Shown: positions 61,298 to 64,000 of the stretch, piece after piece | Layout of the letters: the number at the start of each line of letters is the position of its first letter | How positions within the stretch are numbered: position 1 is the first letter of the stretch | Assembly: GCA_964416065.1 (NCBI GenBank) | Contig: CAYQCL010000005.1 | Span: 1-64,000, forward strand | Direction of reading: 5' to 3' | Length of the DNA: 64,000 nt | Origin: Limiplasma sp964416065 | GTDB lineage: Bacteria > Bacillota > Clostridia > Christensenellales > Aristaeellaceae | Program-made: the position numbers and the translations under genes | Notes under the pieces: model-generated | What the model saw: the letters and a program-made list of their open reading frames with translations, nothing else | What the model was told of the DNA's origin: nothing | Databases searched by the model: none

Positions 61298-62209
61298 ATG
61301 ACGGAAAAAAAAGGGGTGTTTGCCCGTCTTAGGGCGGGGCTGTTCAAAAGCCGTGAGCATATGGCCGTCGCAATGGATGCCGCGATTGCGCAGCACCGGC
61401 CTATTGACGAGGATTTTTATGACGACCTTTTGGATGCGCTGATCCTGAGCGACATGGGCGCGGAGTGCGCGACGGAGGCGATCGGGAAGCTGCGCGAACG
61501 GGTGAAGACGGAAAAGCTCAAGGAGGCGTCCGAAGCCAAGGAGGTTCTCAAGGAGATCCTGGTGGGTATGCTGGAGGTGGAAAAGCCCGCCCTGCATTGG
61601 CCCATGGTGATCCTGATGGTCGGCGTCAATGGCGTGGGCAAAACGACCACGATCGGAAAGCTCGCGCTTCGCTTCCAGGGACTGGGCCGCACCATTATCC
61701 TTTGTGCGGCAGATACCTTCCGCGCCGCGGCAGCAGACCAGCTGCAAATCTGGGCGGAGCGCGCGCGCTGTCCCATCGTGCGTCACAAGGAGGGGGCCGA
61801 CCCGGCCGGCGTGGTGTTTGACGGCGTGCAGGCGGCCAAGGGAAGAAACGCTGATCTGTTGATTGTGGACACGGCGGGACGTCTTCACAACAAGAAAAAC
61901 CTGATGGACGAGATGGAAAAAATGCGCCGCGTGATCGACCGCGAATATCCCGAGGCAACGGTGCGTTGCCTGCTCGTGGTGGACGCCACCACTGGCCAGA
62001 ACGGCCTGACGCAGGCCAAGGCGTTCCGCGAGGCGGCGGGCATCAACGGCATCGTGCTGACGAAGCTGGACGGCACGGCAAAGGGCGGCATCGCGTTTCC
62101 GATTGTAAGGGAGCTGGGCGTGCCGGTAATGTATGTGGGCGTCGGCGAGGAAATCGAGGACCTTCAGTCGTTTCAGGCAAAGGAATTTGTATCGGCGCTG
62201 TTTGACTGA
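61298..62209 (+). CDS. ftsY: Signal recognition particle receptor FtsY
   Basis: 303 residues: N domain with ILSDMGAECATEAIGKLRER, then SRP GTPase G motifs VNGVGKTTTIGKLAL, CAADTFRAAAADQL, IVDTAGRLHNKKNLMDEM and LTKLDGTAKGGIAFP. There is no long acidic A domain, as in other Gram-positive FtsY. It docks ribosome-SRP complexes at the membrane. It lies 16 bases after smc with AGGGAGG as ribosome binding site. Confidence 0.97.
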   Translation: MTEKKGVFARLRAGLFKSREHMAVAMDAAIAQHRPIDEDFYDDLLDALILSDMGAECATEAIGKLRERVKTEKLKEASEAKEVLKEILVGMLEVEKPALHWPMVILMVGVNGVGKTTTIGKLALRFQGLGRTIILCAADTFRAAAADQLQIWAERARCPIVRHKEGADPAGVVFDGVQAAKGRNADLLIVDTAGRLHNKKNLMDEMEKMRRVIDREYPEATVRCLLVVDATTGQNGLTQAKAFREAAGINGIVLTKLDGTAKGGIAFPIVRELGVPVMYVGVGEEIEDLQSFQAKEFVSALFD

Positions 62210-62229
62210 TAGAAAAAGGAGGGCAACAT

Positions 62230-63105
62230 ATGGTATTGGGCCCGTTTTATTTCAAGAAAAAGGCTCGTGAGGCACTGAAGGGAAACTGGCAGACGGCGCT
62301 GGTCGTCACGTTCTTTTCCGGAATTTTCCTGACAATCGCGAATATCCTGCAAAGCCTTTGGCTTCCCGACCCGCTGGTCTACGTGAGTTATGGGCTGTAT
62401 GACGAGTTTACGATCGAGCTTCTGCGCATAACGGACGGCATGTGGGCCGCGCTGCTTGTGACGAACGTGCTGGCGCTTCTGCTGACTCCGGCGCTGACAG
62501 TCGGCGAAAATCGCTATTTTTTGGCGCGCGTGGAGGGTCAGGAACTGGGCGTCAGGGACGGCCTGCTTGGCCGTATGCGTATCTGGCATCGGGCCCTGTG
62601 GTTATATGTGGTGATGGGGGTGCGCATCTTTTTGTGGTCGCTTCTGTTCGTCGTCCCCGGAATTCTGGCGGCGATTCGTTATGGCATGGCGCCGTATTAT
62701 TTGGCATGCGATCCGGATTTAAAGGCCTCCGAGGCGATCGAAAAGAGCAAAAACACCATGAAAAATATGAAGATGGCATATTTCTCGCTCATGATTAGCT
62801 TTGTCGGCTGGTCGCTTTTGGCCTCGGTGGCACAGATGCTTTTGATGGAAATGAGCACGGTGATCGCGCTGGTCGCCGCGCAGTTTATGCAGCTGGCCAT
62901 CTCGGCCTATATGAACGGCTCATGCGCCGCATTCTTCCTGACAGTGAGCAGTGAGGACGGCCTTGGCACGGCAAGGCGCGAGATGCGAAGCCGCATGCGG
63001 GAGATGGGGATGGACGAGGATTCCATCAGCGCGGCAGGCTTTGGAGAGAATCCGGCTGGGCCGCAAGATGATAACGCCTCGGATGACGGAGGCGAGAGTG
63101 AATGA
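62230..63105 (+). CDS. DUF975-family membrane protein
   Basis: 291 residues with about five or six helices. The conserved start FKKKAREALKGNWQTALVVT and the central SLLFVVPGILAAIRYGMAPY followed by IEKSKNTMKNMKMAYFSLMI are DUF975 features. The C-terminal tail is acidic and soluble. Function unknown. It is coupled to the next gene by a 4-base overlap (ATGA). Confidence 0.88.
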   Translation: MVLGPFYFKKKAREALKGNWQTALVVTFFSGIFLTIANILQSLWLPDPLVYVSYGLYDEFTIELLRITDGMWAALLVTNVLALLLTPALTVGENRYFLARVEGQELGVRDGLLGRMRIWHRALWLYVVMGVRIFLWSLLFVVPGILAAIRYGMAPYYLACDPDLKASEAIEKSKNTMKNMKMAYFSLMISFVGWSLLASVAQMLLMEMSTVIALVAAQFMQLAISAYMNGSCAAFFLTVSSEDGLGTARREMRSRMREMGMDEDSISAAGFGENPAGPQDDNASDDGGESE

Positions 63106-63701
63106 AGCCGAATCCATGCAAACGGTCAGAGACGGCCGAGACGCTTCCGACGCTGGAGACAGAGCGCCTGCTGCTTCGTTTCTTTGAAGCAGGCGACGCG
63201 GAGGATGTATTTTCGTACGCACAAAGCGAAAATGTTGGCCCCATGGCCGGCTGGGCCGCGCATAAGTCGCTGGAGGACAGCCAGAGGGCCGTGGAGATGT
63301 TTCGCAGGGATGGCGACGTCTGGGCCGTGGTGGAAAAGAAAAGCGGCTGTGTGATCGGCTCCGTGGGACTGCATAAGCAGGGCAGACGCAGCGTGAAAGG
63401 CGCGCGGGAGCTGGGCTACGTGCTTGGCGAGAAATACTGGGGACAGGGCTATGCCACGGAGGCGTGCGGCGCGGTGCTGTCCTATGCCTTTCGTGAGCTG
63501 AAGAGCCCCGTGGTAAGCGTCGGACACTTTCCGTTCAACCAGAGAAGCAAAAACGTGATCCAAAAGCTGGGCTTTACCTATGAGGGCACACTCCGCCGCG
63601 CGTGGACGCTTCCGAATGGTAGCGACAGCGATGAGCTGATTTATAGCATGCTCAAAGAGGAATATGAGTCCATGAAGGAGAAAGCCGCATGCCGCCTCTG
63701 A
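63102..63701 (+). CDS. GNAT acetyltransferase, RimJ/RimL type
   Basis: 199 residues: LETERLLLRFFEAGDAEDVF at the start, ELGYVLGEKYWGQGYATEAC (acetyl-CoA pyrophosphate loop GQGYAT) and NQRSKNVIQKLGFTYEGTLR near the end. It transfers an acetyl group from acetyl-CoA to an amine, in this subfamily often a protein N-terminus or small amine. Its start overlaps DUF975, and its end overlaps the next gene. Confidence 0.9.
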   Translation: MKPNPCKRSETAETLPTLETERLLLRFFEAGDAEDVFSYAQSENVGPMAGWAAHKSLEDSQRAVEMFRRDGDVWAVVEKKSGCVIGSVGLHKQGRRSVKGARELGYVLGEKYWGQGYATEACGAVLSYAFRELKSPVVSVGHFPFNQRSKNVIQKLGFTYEGTLRRAWTLPNGSDSDELIYSMLKEEYESMKEKAACRL

Positions 63702-64000
63702 AGCCGTACAGTACGGAGCTGCCCTACAGCTACGCGCCTGGCGTGTTTCCTTCGCTGAACCTGATGCAGAACGCGCCCGAGCGCGCGACGCGTCTGCTGC
63801 TCAGTTCGCGCGCCCAGGGCGAGGGCGTGGAAAAGCTACGCGGCCTTTGCCGCGTGCATCATGTGCGCGAGGAGATCGCCGACAAGGCGCTTGTCCGTGT
63901 GAGCGGCAAGCAAAACTGCTTCGCCGCCGTGGTATTTGAAAAATGGCAGAGCGAGCTTGAGAAAAACGCGCCGCACGTGATTTTGCATCACCCCATGGAT
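63689..64000 (+). CDS. SpoU/TrmH-type RNA methyltransferase, 5' part
   Basis: The frame opens at ATG 63689, overlaps the GNAT gene by 13 bases and runs off the window after 104 codons. YSYAPGVFPSLNLMQNAPER and FAAVVFEKWQSELEKNAPHV resemble the N-terminal part of a clostridial SpoU-family 2'-O-methyltransferase; the knot domain with the SAM site would lie beyond the window. The assignment is tentative because the diagnostic part is missing. Confidence 0.6.
   Translation, partial: MPPLKPYSTELPYSYAPGVFPSLNLMQNAPERATRLLLSSRAQGEGVEKLRGLCRVHHVREEIADKALVRVSGKQNCFAAVVFEKWQSELEKNAPHVILHHPMD

Overview
The window looks like a chromosomal segment of a GC-rich member of the Clostridia (Bacillota), probably a gut anaerobe. 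The evidence is the DnaD-type plus DnaI-type primosome pair, an XpaC/TelA pair, a TTG-started S20 gene, strong AGGAGG ribosome binding sites, frequent TTG and GTG starts, and the plsX-acpP-rnc-smc-ftsY order. An order such as Christensenellales would fit, but the sequence alone does not settle it. The 28-43 kb stretch is visibly less GC-biased than the housekeeping regions and reads as accessory DNA.

0-8.4 kb: an XRE regulator and an OLD-like ATPase on the minus strand, then a methionine-type ABC importer operon (metQ-metN-metI plus an M20 amidohydrolase). This operon holds the two most notable features of the window. (a) Its 5' region carries a consensus promoter, a 26-codon Met/Cys-rich leader peptide and mutually exclusive RNA hairpins ending in an intrinsic terminator, so it looks like a ribosome-mediated attenuator that senses charged Met/Cys tRNA. 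(b) MetQ is circularly permuted: the signal peptide is followed by the normal C-terminal half and then by the normal N-terminal half. A serine-hydrolase homologue that has lost its SxxK residues and a decayed acetyltransferase follow.

8.4-24.6 kb: an FbpABC-like ABC importer, the dnaD-dnaI-arsC-like operon, two secreted proteins, an LCP protein and a CDF metal transporter. These are followed by xpaC-telA-lemA-TPM, azlCD and rpsT.

24.7-43.4 kb: a frameshifted HEXXH protein, a split ThrE-type exporter, a diaminopentanoate-dehydrogenase-like enzyme and a graveyard of broken genes (IclR fragment, ABC ATPase, ABC permease). Next is a ten-gene sugar-acid region: a divergent IclR regulator, a sugar ABC importer, a GH2 hydrolase, an enolase-superfamily enzyme, an aldehyde dehydrogenase, a KDPG-type aldolase and a KDG-type kinase. 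The importer and enzymes would take up an oligosaccharide or glycoside, release a sugar acid and cleave it to pyruvate and an aldehyde. tRNA-Val(CAC) and a VOC protein follow.

43.4-51.5 kb: an ECF S-component with a P-loop kinase, DUF3842, Mrp and a C_GCAxxG_C_C protein; a decaying sigma/anti-sigma/secreted-protein cluster; an intergenic repeat family; an M19 dipeptidase and a GMP-synthase-like protein with a degenerate glutaminase domain.

51.5-64 kb: a large membrane-anchored beta-propeller protein leading into plsX-acpP-rnc-smc-ftsY, a DUF975 membrane protein, a GNAT acetyltransferase and the start of a SpoU-type RNA methyltransferase. I saw no CRISPR array, rRNA, insertion sequence or prophage.
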